64,000 bases of DNA from NCBI GenBank assembly GCA_964017195.1, contig CAXHKT010000108.1:124001-188000 (forward strand). Direction: 5' to 3'. The notes under the pieces were generated by a model. It made no database searches. It was not told where the DNA came from and was given only the letters and a program-made list of their open reading frames with translations. The stretch comes from Siderastrea radians (lineage: Eukaryota; Cnidaria; Anthozoa; Scleractinia; Rhizangiidae). This document shows positions 49,236 to 63,100 of this stretch, piece by piece. A program made the translations under genes and the position numbers. Every line of letters starts with the position of its first letter. Positions within the stretch are counted from its first letter, which is position 1.

Positions 49236-50049
49236 TTTCTACACAATAAACTTTTTTTTCTGATAGCCCCGAGGGATTTGCATTATTATTAGGCAAGTGC
49301 GCAGCCTTGCGCAGCCTTGCGCAGTCAACAACACCTTTTTTAGCCTCTGGGAAGGCCAAAAATGGGTTTTTTTCCCTAAGGATCGCACATATCGCGCTTT
49401 TCTACACAATAAACTTTTTTTTCTGATAGCCCCGAGGGATTTGCGTTATTATTAGGCAAGTGCGCAGCCTTGCGCAGCCTTGCTCAGTCAACAACACATT
49501 TTTTAGCCTCTGGGAAGGCCAAAAATGGGGTTTTTTCCCTAAGAATCGCACATATCGCGCTTTTCTACACAATAAACTTTTTTTTCTGATAGCCCCGAGG
49601 GATTTGCGTTATTATTAGGCCAGTGCGCAGCCTTGCGCAGCCTTGCTCAGTCAACAACACCTTTTTTAGCCTCTGGGAAGGCCAAAAATGGGGTTTTTTC
49701 CCTAAGGATCGCACATATCGCGCCTTCTTTGTGCTTTTGCACAAAAGGAATTTTTTTCGGATGGTCCCAGAGGGATTGAATGCATTTGGGACCTTTGTGC
49801 ATGCAGCTGAGAGCGCCAATTAGCTTTTTTCTGCTTTTGGGGGCTAATTCAAGCCCTGAAAAAGTGCAGCACTTTTTAGTATCGCCAAATTCGATAAAAA
49901 TAGTGCCAAATGGAATGTTTTTTGGTGCCGCAACGGGATCTGGGGTGCTTTTGTGCTGGGGCCGTTGCACCAAAACCAGCACTTTTTTGAGGGACCCACC
50001 CCACCCCTCTCAAAACTGAAATTCCCACCTTATCGACAAAATCGCAGAC
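49236..50049 (+). repeat. Regular 814 bp q-type unit
   Basis: It retains G to T in m1 near 49365 as in the preceding unit, and has C to A at 49498 in m2, but lacks the TTCTTA mark in m4. Confidence 0.88.
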
Positions 50050-50861
50050 TTTCTACACAATAAACTTTTTTTTCTGATAGCCCCGAGGGATTTGCATTAT
50101 TATTAGGCAAGTGCGCAGCCTTGCGCAGCCTTGCGCAGTCAACAACACCTTTTTTAGCCTCTGGGAAGGCCAAAAATGGGGTTTTTTCCCTAAGGATCGC
50201 ACATATCGCGCTTTTCTACACAATAAACTTTTTTTTCTGATAGCCCCGAGGGATTTGCGTTATTATTAGGCAAGTGCGCAGCCTTGCGCAGCCTTGCTCA
50301 GCAACAACACCTTTTTTAGCCTCTGGGAAGGCCAAAAATGGGGTTTTTTCCCTAAGAATCGCACATATCGCGCTTTTCTACACAATAAACTTTTTTTTCT
50401 GATAGCCCCGAGGGATTTGCGTTATTATTAGGCCAGTGCGCAGCCTTGCGCAGCCTTGCTCAGTCAACAACACCTTTTTTAGCCTCTGGGAAGGCCAAAA
50501 ATGGGGTTTTTTCCCTAAGGATCGCACATATCGCGCCTTCTTTGTGCTTTTGCACAAAAGGAATTTTTTCGGATGGTCCCAGAGGGATTGAATGCATTTG
50601 GGACCTTTGTGCATGCAGCTGAGAGCGCCAATTAGCTTTTTTCTGCTTTTGGGGGCTAATTCAAGCCCTGAAAAAGTGCAGCACTTTTTAGTATCGCCAA
50701 ATTCGATAAAAATAGTGCCAAATGGAATGTTTTTTGGTGCCGCAACGGGATCTGGGGTGCTTTTGTGCTGGGGCCGTTGCACCAAAACCAGCACTTTTTT
50801 GAGGGACCCACCCCACCCCTCTCAAAACTGAAATTCCCACCTTATCGACAAAATCGCAGAC
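50050..50861 (+). repeat. 812 bp q-type unit with two single-base losses
   Basis: One T is missing from GTCAAC near 50301, and one T from the T7 tract of m4 near 50564-50569. The second loss is shared with the unit at 52520-53342. Confidence 0.88.
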
Positions 50862-51695
50862 TTTCTACACAATAAACTTTTTTTTCTGATAGCCCCGAGG
50901 GATTTGCATTATTATTAGGCAAGTGCGCAGCCTTGCGCAGCCTTGCGCAGCCTTGCGCAGCCTTGCGCAGTCAACAACACCTTTTTTAGCCTCTGGGAAG
51001 GCCAAAAATGGGGTTTTTTCCCTAAGGATCGCACATATCGCGCTTTTCTACACAATAAACTTTTTTTTCTGATAGCCCCGAGGGATTTGCGTTATTATTA
51101 GGCAAGTGCGCAGCCTTGCGCAGCCTTGCTCAGTCAACAACACCTTTTTTAGCCTCTGGGAAGGCCAAAAATGGGGTTTTTTCCCTAAGAATCGCACATA
51201 TCGCGCTTTTCTACACAATAAACTTTTTTTTCTGATAGCCCCGAGGGATTTGCGTTATTATTAGGCCAGTGCGCAGCCTTGCGCAGCCTTGCTCAGTCAA
51301 CAACACCTTTTTTAGCCTCTGGGAAGGCCAAAAATGGGGTTTTTTCCCTAAGGATCGCACATATCGCGCCTTCTTTGTGCTTTTGCACAAAAGGAATTTT
51401 TTTCGGATGGTCCCAGAGGGATTGAATGCATTTGGGACCTTTGTGCATGCAGCTGAGAGCGCCAATTAGCTTTTTTCTGCTTTTGGGGGCTAATTCAAGC
51501 CCTGAAAAAGTGCAGCACTTTTTAGTATCGCCAAATTCGATAAAAATAGTGCCAAATGGAATGTTTTTTGGTGCCGCAACGGGATCTGGGGTGCTTTTGT
51601 GCTGGGGCCGTTGCACCAAAACCAGCACTTTTTTGAGGGACCCACCCCACCCCTCTCAAAACTGAAATTCCCACCTTATCGACAAAATCGCAGAC
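50862..51695 (+). repeat. 834 bp unit, two extra 10 bp repeats in m1
   Basis: The m1 tract at about 50925-50970 contains four full copies of the 10 bp repeat, the longest tract in the window. Confidence 0.93.
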
Positions 51696-53342
51696 TTTCT
51701 ACACAATAAACTTTTTTTTCTGATAGCCCCGAGGGATTTGCATTATTATTAGGCAAGTGCGCAGCCTTGCGCAGCCTTGCGCAGTCAACAACACCTTTTT
51801 TAGCCTCTGGGAAGGCCAAAAATGGGGTTTTTTCCCTAAGGATCGCACATATCGCGCTTTTCTACACAATAAACTTTTTTTTCTGATAGCCCCGAGGGAT
51901 TTGCGTTATTATTAGGCAAGTGCGCAGCCTTGCGCAGCCTTGCTCAGTCAACAACACCTTTTTTAGCCTCTGGGAAGGCCAAAAATGGGGTTTTTTCCCT
52001 AAGAATCGCACATATCGCGCTTTTCTACACAATAAACTTTTTTTTCTGATAGCCCCGAGGGATTTGCGTTATTATTAGGCCAGTGCGCAGCCTTGCGCAG
52101 CCTTGCGCAGCCTTGCTCAGTCAACAACACCTTTTTTAGCCTCTGGGAAGGCCAAAAATGGGGTTTTTTCCCTAAGGATCGCACATATCGCGCCTTCTTT
52201 GTGCTTTTGCACAAAAGGAATTTTTTTCGGATGGTCCCAGAGGGATTGAATGCATTTGGGACCTTTGTGCATGCAGCTGAGAGCGCCAATTAGCTTTTTT
52301 CTGCTTTTGGGGGCTAATTCAAGCCCTGAAAAAGTGCAGCACTTTTTAGTATCGCCAAATTCGATAAAAATAGTGCCAAATGGAATGTTTTTTGGTGCCG
52401 CAACGGGATCTGGGGTGCTTTTGTGCTGGGGCCGTTGCACCAAAACCAGCACTTTTTTGAGGGACCCACCCCACCCCTCTCAAAACTGAAATTCCCACCT
52501 TATCGACAAAATCGCAGACTTTCTACACAATAAACTTTTTTTTCTGATAGCCCCGAGGGATTTGCATTATTATTAGGCAAGTGCGCAGCCTTGCGCAGCC
52601 TTGCGCAGTCAACAACACCTTTTTTAGCCTCTGGGAAGGCCAAAAATGGGGTTTTTTCCCTAAGGATCGCACATATCGCGCTTTTCTACACAATAAACTT
52701 TTTTTTCTGATAGCCCCGAGGGATTTGCGTTATTATTAGGCAAGTGCGCAGCCTTGCGCAGCCTTGCTCAGTCAACAACACCTTTTTTAGCCTCTGGGAA
52801 GGCCAAAAATGGGGTTTTTTCCCTAAGAATCGCACATATCGCGCTTTTCTACACAATAAACTTTTTTTTCTGATAGCCCCGAGGGATTTGCGTTATTATT
52901 AGGCCAGTGCGCAGCCTTGCGCAGCCTTGCGCAGCCTTGCTCAGTCAACAACACCTTTTTTAGCCTCTGGGAAGGCCAAAAATGGGGTTTTTTCCCTAAG
53001 GATCGCACATATCGCGCCTTCTTTGTGCTTTTGCACAAAAGGAATTTTTTCGGATGGTCCCAGAGGGATTGAATGCATTTGGGACCTTTGTGCATGCAGC
53101 TGAGAGCGCCAATTAGCTTTTTTCTGCTTTTGGGGGCTAATTCAAGCCCTGAAAAAGTGCAGCACTTTTTAGTATCGCCAAATTCGATAAAAATAGTGCC
53201 AAATGGAATGTTTTTTGGTGCCGCAACGGGATCTGGGGTGCTTTTGTGCTGGGGCCGTTGCACCAAAACCAGCACTTTTTTGAGGGACCCACCCCACCCC
53301 TCTCAAAACTGAAATTCCCACCTTATCGACAAAATCGCAGAC
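51696..53342 (+). repeat. Two units sharing an extra 10 bp repeat in m3
   Basis: The units are 824 and 823 bp. Both have three full copies in the m3 tract (52085-52120 and 52909-52944). The second also lost one T in m4 (near 53045-53050). The shared expansion points to tandem duplication of the unit. Confidence 0.92.
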
Positions 53343-56300
53343 TTTCTACACAATAAACTTTTTTTTCTGATAGCCCCGAGGGATTTGCATTATTATTAGG
53401 CAAGTGCGCAGCCTTGCGCAGCCTTGCGCAGTCAACAACACCTTTTTTAGCCTCTGGGAAGGCCAAAAATGGGGTTTTTTCCCTAAGGATCGCACATATC
53501 GCGCTTTTCTACACAATAAACTTTTTTTTCTGATAGCCCCGAGGGATTTGCGTTATTATTAGGCAAGTGCGCAGCCTTGCGCAGCCTTGCTCAGTCAACA
53601 ACACCTTTTTTAGCCTCTGGGAAGGCCAAAAATGGGGTTTTTTCCCTAAGAATCGCACATATCGCGCTTTTCTACACAATAAACTTTTTTTTCTGATAGC
53701 CCCGAGGGATTTGCGTTGTTATTAGGCCAGTGCGCAGCCTTGCGCAGCCTTGCTCAGTCAACAACACCTTTTTTAGCCTCTGGGAAGGCCAAAAATGGGG
53801 TTTTTTCCCTAAGGATCGCACATATCGCGCCTTCTTTGTGCTTTTGCACAAAAGGAATTTTTTTCGGATGGTCCCAGAGGGATTGAATGCATTTGGGACC
53901 TTTGTGCATGCAGCTGAGAGCGCCAATTAGCTTTTTTCTGCTTTTGGGGGCTAATTCAAGCCCTGAAAAAGTGCAGCACTTTTTAGTATCGCCAAATTCG
54001 ATAAAAATAGTGCCAAATGGAATGTTTTTTGGTGCCGCAACGGGATCTGGGGTGCTTTTGTGCTGGGGCCGTTGCACCAAAACCAGCACTTTTTTGAGGG
54101 ACCCACCCCACCCCTCTCAAAACTGAAATTCCCACCTTATCGACAAAATCGCAGACTTTCTACACAATAAACTTTTTTTTCTGATAGCCCCGAGGGATTT
54201 GCATTATTATTAGGCAAGTGCGCAGCCTTGCGCAGCCTTGCGCAGTCAACAACACCTTTTTTAGCCTCTGGGAAGGCCAAAAATGGGGTTTTTTCCCTAA
54301 GGATCGCACATATCGCGCTTTTCTACACAATAAACTTTTTTTTCTGATAGCCCCGAGGGATTTGCGTTATTATTAGGCAAGTGCGCAGCCTTGCGCAGCC
54401 TTGCTCAGTCAACAACACCTTTTTTAGCCTCTGGGAAGGCCAAAAATGGGGTTTTTTCCCTAAGAATCGCACATATCGCGCTTTTCTACACAATAAACTT
54501 TTTTTTCTGATAGCCCCGAGGGATTTGCGTTATTATTAGGCCAGTGCGCAGCCTTGCGCAGCCTTGCTCAGTCAACAACACCTTTTTTAGCCTCTGGGAA
54601 GGCCAAAAATGGGGTTTTTTCCCTAAGGATCGCACATATCGCGCCTTCTTTGTGCTTTTGCACAAAAGGAATTTTTTTCGGATGGTCCCAGAGGGATTGA
54701 ATGCATTTGGGACCTTTGTGCATGCAGCTGAGAGCGCCAATTAGCTTTTTTCTGCTTTTGGGGGCTAATTCAAGCCCTGAAAAAGTGCAGCACTTTTTAG
54801 TATCGCCAAATTCGATAAAAATAGTGCCAAATGGAATGTTTTTTGGTGCCGCAACGGGATCTGGGGTGCTTTTGTGCTGGGGCCGTTGCACCAAAACCAG
54901 CACTTTTTTGAGGGACCCACCCCACCCCTCTCAAAACTGAAATTCCCACCTTATCGACAAAATCGCAGACTTTCTACACAATAAACTTTTTTTTCTGATA
55001 GCCCCGAGGGATTTGCATTATTATTAGGCAAGTGCGCAGCCTTGCGCAGCCTTGCGCAGTCAACAACACCTTTTTTAGCCTCTGGGAAGGCCAAAAATGG
55101 GGTTTTTTCCCTAAGGATCGCACATATCGCGCTTTTCTACACAATAAACTTTTTTTTCTGATAGCCCCGAGGGATTTGCGTTATTATTAGGCAAGTGCGC
55201 AGCCTTGCGCAGCCTTGCTCAGTCAACAACACCTTTTTTAGCCTCTGGGAAGGCCAAAAATGGGGTTTTTTCCCTAAGAATCGCACATATCGCGCTTTTC
55301 TACACAATAAACTTTTTTTTCTGATAGCCCCGAGGGATTTGCGTTATTATTAGGCCAGTGCGCAGCCTTGCGCAGCCTTGCTCAGTCAACAACACCTTTT
55401 TTAGCCTCTGGGAAGGCCAAAAATGGGGTTTTTTCCCTAAGGATCGCACATATCGCGCCTTCTTTGTGCTTTTGCACAAAAGGAATTTTTTTCGGATGGT
55501 CCCAGAGGGATTGAATGCATTTGGGACCTTTGTGCATGCAGCTGAGAGCGCCAATTAGCTTTTTTCTGCTTTTGGGGGCTAATTCAAGCCCTGAAAAAGT
55601 GCAGCACTTTTTAGTATCGCCAAATTCGATAAAAATAGTGCCAAATGGAATGTTTTTTGGTGCCGCAACGGGATCTGGGGTGCTTTTGTGCTGGGGCCGT
55701 TGCACCAAAACCAGCACTTTTTTGAGGGACCCACCCCACCCCTCTCAAAACTGAAATTCCCACCTTATCGACAAAATCGCAGACTTTCTACACAATAAAC
55801 TTTTTTTTCTGATAGCCCCGAGGGATTTGCATTATTATTAGGCAAGTGCGCAGCCTTGCGCAGCCTTGCGCAGTCAACAACACCTTTTTTAGCCTCTGGG
55901 AAGGCCAAAAATGGGGTTTTTTCCCTAAGGATCGCACATATCGCGCTTTTCTACACAATAAACTTTTTTTTCTGATAGCCCCGAGGGATTTGCGTTATTA
56001 TTAGGCAAGTGCGCAGCCTTGCGCAGCCTTGCTCAGTCAACAACACCTTTTTTAGCCTCTGGGAAGGCCAAAAATGGGGTTTTTTCCCTAAGAATCGCAC
56101 ATATCGCGCTTTTCTACACAATAAACTTTTTTTTCTGATAGCCCCGAGGGATTTGCGTTATTATTAGGCCAGTGCGCAGCCTTGCGCAGCCTTGCTCAGT
56201 CAACAACACCTTTTTTATCCTCTGGGAAGGCCAAAAATGGGGTTTTTTCCCTAAGGATCGCACATATCGCGCCTTCTTTGTGCTTTTGCACAAAAGGAAT

Positions 56301-58226
56301 TTTTTTCGGATGGTCCCAGAGGGATTGAATGCATTTGGGACCTTTGTGCATGCAGCTGAGAGCGCCAATTAGCTTTTTTCTGCTTTTGGGGGCTAATTCA
56401 AGCCCTGAAAAAGTGCAGCACTTTTTAGTATCGCCAAATTCGATAAAAATAGTGCCAAATGGAATGTTTTTTGGTGCCGCAACGGGATCTGGGGTGCTTT
56501 TGTGCTGGGGCCGTTGCACCAAAACCAGCACTTTTTTGAGGGACCCACCCCACCCCTCTCAAAACTGAAATTCCCACCTTATCGACAAAATCGCAGACTT
56601 TCTACACAATAAACTTTTTTTTCTGATAGCCCCGAGGGATTTGCATTATTATTAGGCAAGTGCGCAGCCTTGCGCAGCCTTGCGCAGTCAACAACACCTT
56701 TTTTAGCCTCTGGGAAGGCCAAAAATGGGGTTTTTTCCCTAAGGATCGCACATATCGCGCTTTTCTACACAATAAACTTTTTTTTCTGGTAGCCCCGAGG
56801 GATTTGCGTTATTATTAGGCAAGTGCGCAGCCTTGCGCAGCCTTGCTCAGTCAACAACACCTTTTTTAGCCTCTGGGAAGGCCAAAAATGGGGTTTTTTC
56901 CCTAAGAATCGCACATATCGCGCTTTTCTACACAATAAACTTTTTTTTCTGATAGCCCCGAGGGATTTGCGTTATTATTAGGCCAGTGCGCAGCCTTGCG
57001 CAGCCTTGCTCAGTCAACAACACCTTTTTTAGCCTCTGGGAAGGCCAAAAATGGGGTTTTTTCCCTAAGGATCGCACATATCGCGCCTTCTTTGTGCTTT
57101 TGCACAAAAGGAATTTTTTTCGGATGGTCCCAGAGGGATTGAATGCATTTGGGACCTTTGTGCATGCAGCTGAGAGCGCCAATTAGCTTTTTTCTGCTTT
57201 TGGGGGCTAATTCAAGCCCTGAAAAAGTGCAGCACTTTTTAGTATCGCCAAATTCGATAAAAATAGTGCCAAATGGAATGTTTTTTGGTGCCGCAACGGG
57301 ATCTGGGGTGCTTTTGTGCTGGGGCCGTTGCACCAAAACCAGCACTTTTTTGAGGGACCCACCCCACCCCTCTCAAAACTGAAATTCCCACCTTATCGAC
57401 AAAATCGCAGACTTTCTACACAATAAACTTTTTTTTCTGATAGCCCCGAGGGATTTGCATTATTATTAGGCAAGTGCGCAGCCTTGCGCAGCCTTGCGCA
57501 GTCAACAACACCTTTTTTAGCCTCTGGGAAGGCCAAAAATGGGGTTTTTTCCCTAAGGATCGCACATATCGCGCTTTTCTACACAATAAACTTTTTTTTC
57601 TGATAGCCCCGAGGGATTTGCGTTATTATTAGGCAAGTGCGCAGCCTTGCGCAGCCTTGCTCAGTCAACAACACCTTTTTTAGCCTCTGGGAAGGCCAAA
57701 AATGGGGTTTTTTCCCTAAGAATCGCACATATCGCGCTTTTCTACACAATAAACTTTTTTTTCTGATAGCCCCGAGGGATTTGCGTTATTATTAGGCCAG
57801 TGCGCAGCCTTGCGCAGCCTTGCTCAGTCAACAACACCTTTTTTAGCCTCTGGGAAGGCCAAAAATGGGGTTTTTTCCCTAAGGATCGCACATATCGCGC
57901 CTTCTTTGTGCTTTTGCACAAAAGGAATTTTTTTCGGATGGTCCCAGAGGGATTGAATGCATTTGGGACCTTTGTGCATGCAGCTGAGAGCGCCAATTAG
58001 CTTTTTTCTGCTTTTGGGGGCTAATTCAAGCCCTGAAAAAGTGCAGCACTTTTTAGTATCGCCAAATTCGATAAAAATAGTGCCAAATGGAATGTTTTTT
58101 GGTGCCGCAACGGGATCTGGGGTGCTTTTGTGCTGGGGCCGTTGCACCAAAACCAGCACTTTTTTGAGGGACCCACCCCACCCCTCTCAAAACTGAAATT
58201 CCCACCTTATCGACAAAATCGCAGAC
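53343..58226 (+). repeat. Block of six regular 814 bp q-type units
   Basis: Length is constant. Private changes are A to G at 53718, G to T at 56218 and A to G at 56789. No length variant. Confidence 0.92.
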
Positions 58227-59030
58227 TTTCTACACAATAAACTTTTTTTTCTGATAGCCCCGAGGGATTTGCATTATTATTAGGCAAGTGCGCAGCCTTG
58301 CGCAGTCAACAACACCTTTTTTAGCCTCTGGGAAGGCCAAAAATGGGGTTTTTTCCCTAAGGATCGCACATATCGCGCTTTTCTACACAATAAACTTTTT
58401 TTTCTGATAGCCCCGAGGGATTTGCGTTATTATTAGGCAAGTGCGCAGCCTTGCGCAGCCTTGCTCAGTCAACAACACCTTTTTTAGCCTCTGGGAAGGC
58501 CAAAAATGGGGTTTTTTCCCTAAGAATCGCACATATCGCGCTTTTCTACACAATAAACTTTTTTTTCTGATAGCCCCGAGGGATTTGCGTTATTATTAGG
58601 CCAGTGCGCAGCCTTGCGCAGCCTTGCTCAGTCAACAACACCTTTTTTAGCCTCTGGGAAGGCCAAAAATGGGGTTTTTTCCCTAAGGATCGCACATATC
58701 GCGCCTTCTTTGTGCTTTTGCACAAAAGGAATTTTTTTCGGATGGTCCCAGAGGGATTGAATGCATTTGGGACCTTTGTGCATGCAGCTGAGAGCGCCAA
58801 TTAGCTTTTTTCTGCTTTTGGGGGCTAATTCAAGCCCTGAAAAAGTGCAGCACTTTTTAGTATCGCCAAATTCGATAAAAATAGTGCCAAATGGAATGTT
58901 TTTTGGTGCCGCAACGGGATCTGGGGTGCTTTTGTGCTGGGGCCGTTGCATCAAAACCAGCACTTTTTTGAGGGACCCACCCCACCCCTCTCAAAACTGA
59001 AATTCCCACCTTATCGACAAAATCGCAGAC
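58227..59030 (+). repeat. 804 bp q-type unit, one 10 bp repeat lost in m1
   Basis: The m1 tract near 58290-58305 has one copy of the 10 bp repeat. C to T at 58951 in m5. Confidence 0.9.
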
Positions 59031-62000
59031 TTTCTACACAATAAACTTTTTTTTCTGATAGCCCCGAGGGATTTGCGTTATTATTAGGCAATTGCGCAGC
59101 CTTGCGCAGCCTTGCGCAGTCAACAACACCTTTTTTAGCCTCTGGGAAGGCCAAAAATGGGGTTTTTTCCCTAAGGATCGCACATATCGCGCTTTTCTAC
59201 ACAATAAACTTTTTTTTCTGATAGCCCCGAGGGATTTGCGTTATTATTAGGCAAGTGCGCAGCCTTGCGCAGCCTTGCTCAGTCAACAACACCTTTTTTA
59301 GCCTCTGGGAAGGCCAAAAATGGGGTTTTTTCCCTAAGAATCGCACATATCGCGCTTTTCTACACAATAAACTTTTTTTTCTGATAGCCCCGAGGGATTT
59401 GCGTTATTATTAGGCCAGTGCGCAGCCTTGCGCAGCCTTGCTCAGTCAACAACACCTTTTTTAGCCTCTGGGAAGGCCAAAAATGGGGTTTTTTCCCTAA
59501 GGATCGCACATATCGCGCCTTCTTTGTGCTTTTGCACAAAAGGAATTTTTTTCGGATGGTCCCAGAGGGATTGAATGCATTTGGGACCCTTGTGCATGCA
59601 GCTGAGAGCGCCAATTAGCTTTTTTCTGCTTTTGGGGGCTAATTCAAGCCCTGAAAAAGTGCAGCACTTTTTAGTATCGCCAAATTCGATAAAAATAGTG
59701 CCAAATGGAATGTTTTTTGGTGCTGCAACGGGATCTGGGGTGCTTTTGTGCTGGGGCCGTTGCACCAAAACCAGCACTTTTTTGAGGGACCCACCCCACC
59801 CCTCTCAAAACTGAAATTCCCACCTTATCGACAAAATCGCAGACTTTCTACACAATAAACTTTTTTTTCTGATAGCCCCGAGGGATTTGCATTATTATTA
59901 GGCAAGTGCGCAGCCTTGCGCAGCCTTGCGCAGTCAACAACACCTTTTTTAGCCTCTGGGAAGGCCAAAAATGGGGTTTTTTCCCTAAGGATCGCACATA
60001 TCGCGCTTTTCTACACAATAAACTTTTTTTTCTGATAGCCCCGAGGGATTTGCGTTATTATTAGGCAAGTGCGCAGCCTTGCGCAGCCTTGCTCAGTCAA
60101 CAACACCTTTTTTAGCCTCTGGGAAGGCCAAAAATGGGGTTTTTTCCCTAAGAATCGCACATATCGCGCTTTTCTACACAATAAACTTTTTTTTCTGATA
60201 GCCCCGAGGGATTTGCGTTATTATTAGGCCAGTGCGCAGCCTTGCGCAGCCTTGCTCAGTCAACAACACCTTTTTTAGCCTCTGGGAAGGCCAAAAATGG
60301 GGTTTTTTCCCTAAGGATCGCACATATCGCGCCTTCTTTGTGCTTTTGCACAAAAGGAATTTTTTTCGGATGGTCTCAGAGGGATTGAATGCATTTGGGA
60401 CCTTTGTGCATGCAGCTGAGAGCGCCAATTAGCTTTTTTCTGCTTTTGGGGGCTAATTCAAGCCCTGAAAAAGTGCAGCACTTTTTAGTATCGCCAAATT
60501 CGATAAAAATAGTGCCAAATGGAATGTTTTTTGGTGCCGCAACGGGATCTGGGGTGCTTTTGTGCTGGGGCCGTTGCACCAAAACCAGCACTTTTTTGAG
60601 GGACCCACCCCACCCCTCTCAAAACTGAAATTCCCACCTTATCGACAAAATCGCAGACTTTCTACACAATAAACTTTTTTTTCTGATAGCCCCGAGGGAT
60701 TTGCATTATTATTAGGCAAGTGCGCAGCCTTGCGCAGCCTTGCGCAGTCAACAACACCTTTTTTAGCCTCTGGGAAGGCCAAAAATGGGGTTTTTTCCCT
60801 AAGGATCGCACATATCGCGCTTTTCTACACAATAAACTTTTTTTTCTGATAGCCCCGAGGGATTTGCGTTATTATTAGGCAAGTGCGCAGCCTTGCGCAG
60901 CCTTGCTCAGTCAACAACACCTTTTTTAGCCTCTGGGAAGGCCAAAAATGGGGTTTTTTCCCTAAGAATCGCACATATCGCGCTTTTCTACACAATAAAC
61001 TTTTTTTTCTGATAGCCCCGAGGGATTTGCGTTATTATTAGGCCAGTGCGCAGCCTTGCGCAGCCTTGCTCAGTCAACAACACCTTTTTTAGCCTCTGGG
61101 AAGGCCAAAAATGGGGTTTTTTCCCTAAGGATCGCACATATCGCGCCTTCTTTGTGCTTTTGCACAAAAGGAATTTTTTTCGGATGGTCCCAGAGGGATT
61201 GAATGCATTTGGGACCTTTGTGCATGCAGCTGAGAGCGCCAATTAGCTTTTTTCTGCTTTTGGGGGCTAATTCAAGCCCTGAAAAAGTGCAGCACTTTTT
61301 AGTATCGCCAAATTCGATAAAAATAGTGCCAAATGGAATGTTTTTTGGTGCCGCAACGGGATCTGGGGTGCTTTTGTGCTGGGGCCGTTGCACCAAAACC
61401 AGCACTTTTTTGAGGGACCCACCCCACCCCTCTCAAAACTGAAATTCCCACCTTATCGACAAAATCGCAGACTTTCTACACAATAAACTTTTTTTTCTGA
61501 TAGCCCCGAGGGATTTGCATTATTATTAGGCAAGTGCGCAGCCTTGCGCAGCCTTGCTCAGTCAACAACACCTTTTTTAGCCTCTGGGAAGGCCAAAAAT
61601 GGGGTTTTTTCCCTAAGGATCGCACATATCGCGCTTTTCTACACAATAAACTTTTTTTTCTGATAGCCCCGAGGGATTTGCGTTATTATTAGGCAAGTGC
61701 GCAGCCTTGCGCAGCCTTGCTCAGTCAACAACACCTTTTTTAGCCTCTGGGAAGGCCAAAAATGGGGTTTTTTCCCTAAGAATCGCACATATCGCGCTTT
61801 TCTACACAATAAACTTTTTTTTCTGATAGCCCCGAGGGATTTGCGTTATTATTAGGCCAGTGCGCAGCCTTGCGCAGCCTTGCTCAGTCAACAACACCTT
61901 TTTTAGCCTCTGGGAAGGCCAAAAATGGGGTTTTTTCCCTAAGGATCGCACATATCGCGCCTTCTTTGTGCTTTTGCACAAAAGGAATTTTTTTCGGATG

Positions 62001-63100
62001 GTCCCAGAGGGATTGAATGCATTTGGGACCTTTGTGCATGCAGCTGAGAGCGCCAATTAGCTTTTTTCTGCTTTTGGGGGCTAATTCAAGCCCTGAAAAA
62101 GTGCAGCACTTTTTAGTATCGCCAAATTCGATAAAAATAGTGCCAAATGGAATGTTTTTTGGTGCCGCAACGGGATCTGGGGTGCTTTTCTGCTGGGGCC
62201 GTTGCACCAAAACCAGCACTTTTTTGAGGGACCCACCCCACCCCTCTCAAAACTGAAATTCCCACCTTATCGACAAAATCGCAGACTTTCTACACAATAA
62301 ACTTTTTTTTCTGATAGCCCCGAGGGATTTGCATTATTATTAGGCAAGTGCGCAGCCTTGCGCAGCCTTGCGCAGTCAACAACACCTTTTTTAGCCTCTG
62401 GGAAGGCCAAAAATGGGGTTTTTTCCCTAAGGATCGCACATATCGCGCTTTTCTACACAATAAACTTTTTTTTCTGATAGCCCCGAGGGATTTGCGTTAT
62501 TATTAGGCAAGTGCGCAGCCTTGCGCAGCCTTGCTCAGTCAACAACACCTTTTTTAGCCTCTGGGAAGGCCAAAAATGGGGTTTTTTCCCTAAGAATCGC
62601 ACATATCGCGCTTTTCTACACAATAAACTTTTTTTTCTGATAGCCCCGAGGGATTTGCGTTATTATTAGGCCAGTGCGCAGCCTTGCGCAGCCTTGCTCA
62701 GTCAACAACACCTTTTTTAGCCTCTGGGAAGGCCAAAAATGGGGTTTTTTCCCTAAGGATCGCACATATCGCGCCTTCTTTGTGCTTTTGCACAAAAGGA
62801 ATTTTTTTCGGATGGTCCCAGAGGGATTGAATGCATTTGGGACCCTTGTGCATGCAGCTGAGAGCGCCAATTAGCTTTTTTCTGCTTTTGGGGGCTAATT
62901 CAAGCCCTGAAAAAGTGCAGCACTTTTTAGTATCGCCAAATTCGATAAAAATAGTGCCAAATGGAATGTTTTTTGGTGCCGCAACGGGATCTGGGGTGCT
63001 TTTGTGCTGGGGCCGTTGCACCAAAACCAGCACTTTTTTGAGGGACCCACCCCACCCCTCTCAAAACTGAAATTCCCACCTTATCGACAAAATCGCAGAC
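59031..63100 (+). repeat. Block of five 814 bp q-type units with converted m1 copies
   Basis: The first m1 reads GCGTT instead of GCATT (59077) and CAATTGCG (59092). Another m1 ends its tract in GCTCAG (61558) like m2. T to C at 59589 and 62845 lies exactly 3,256 bp apart. Other changes are C to T at 59724, C to T at 60376 and G to C at 62190. Confidence 0.9.
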
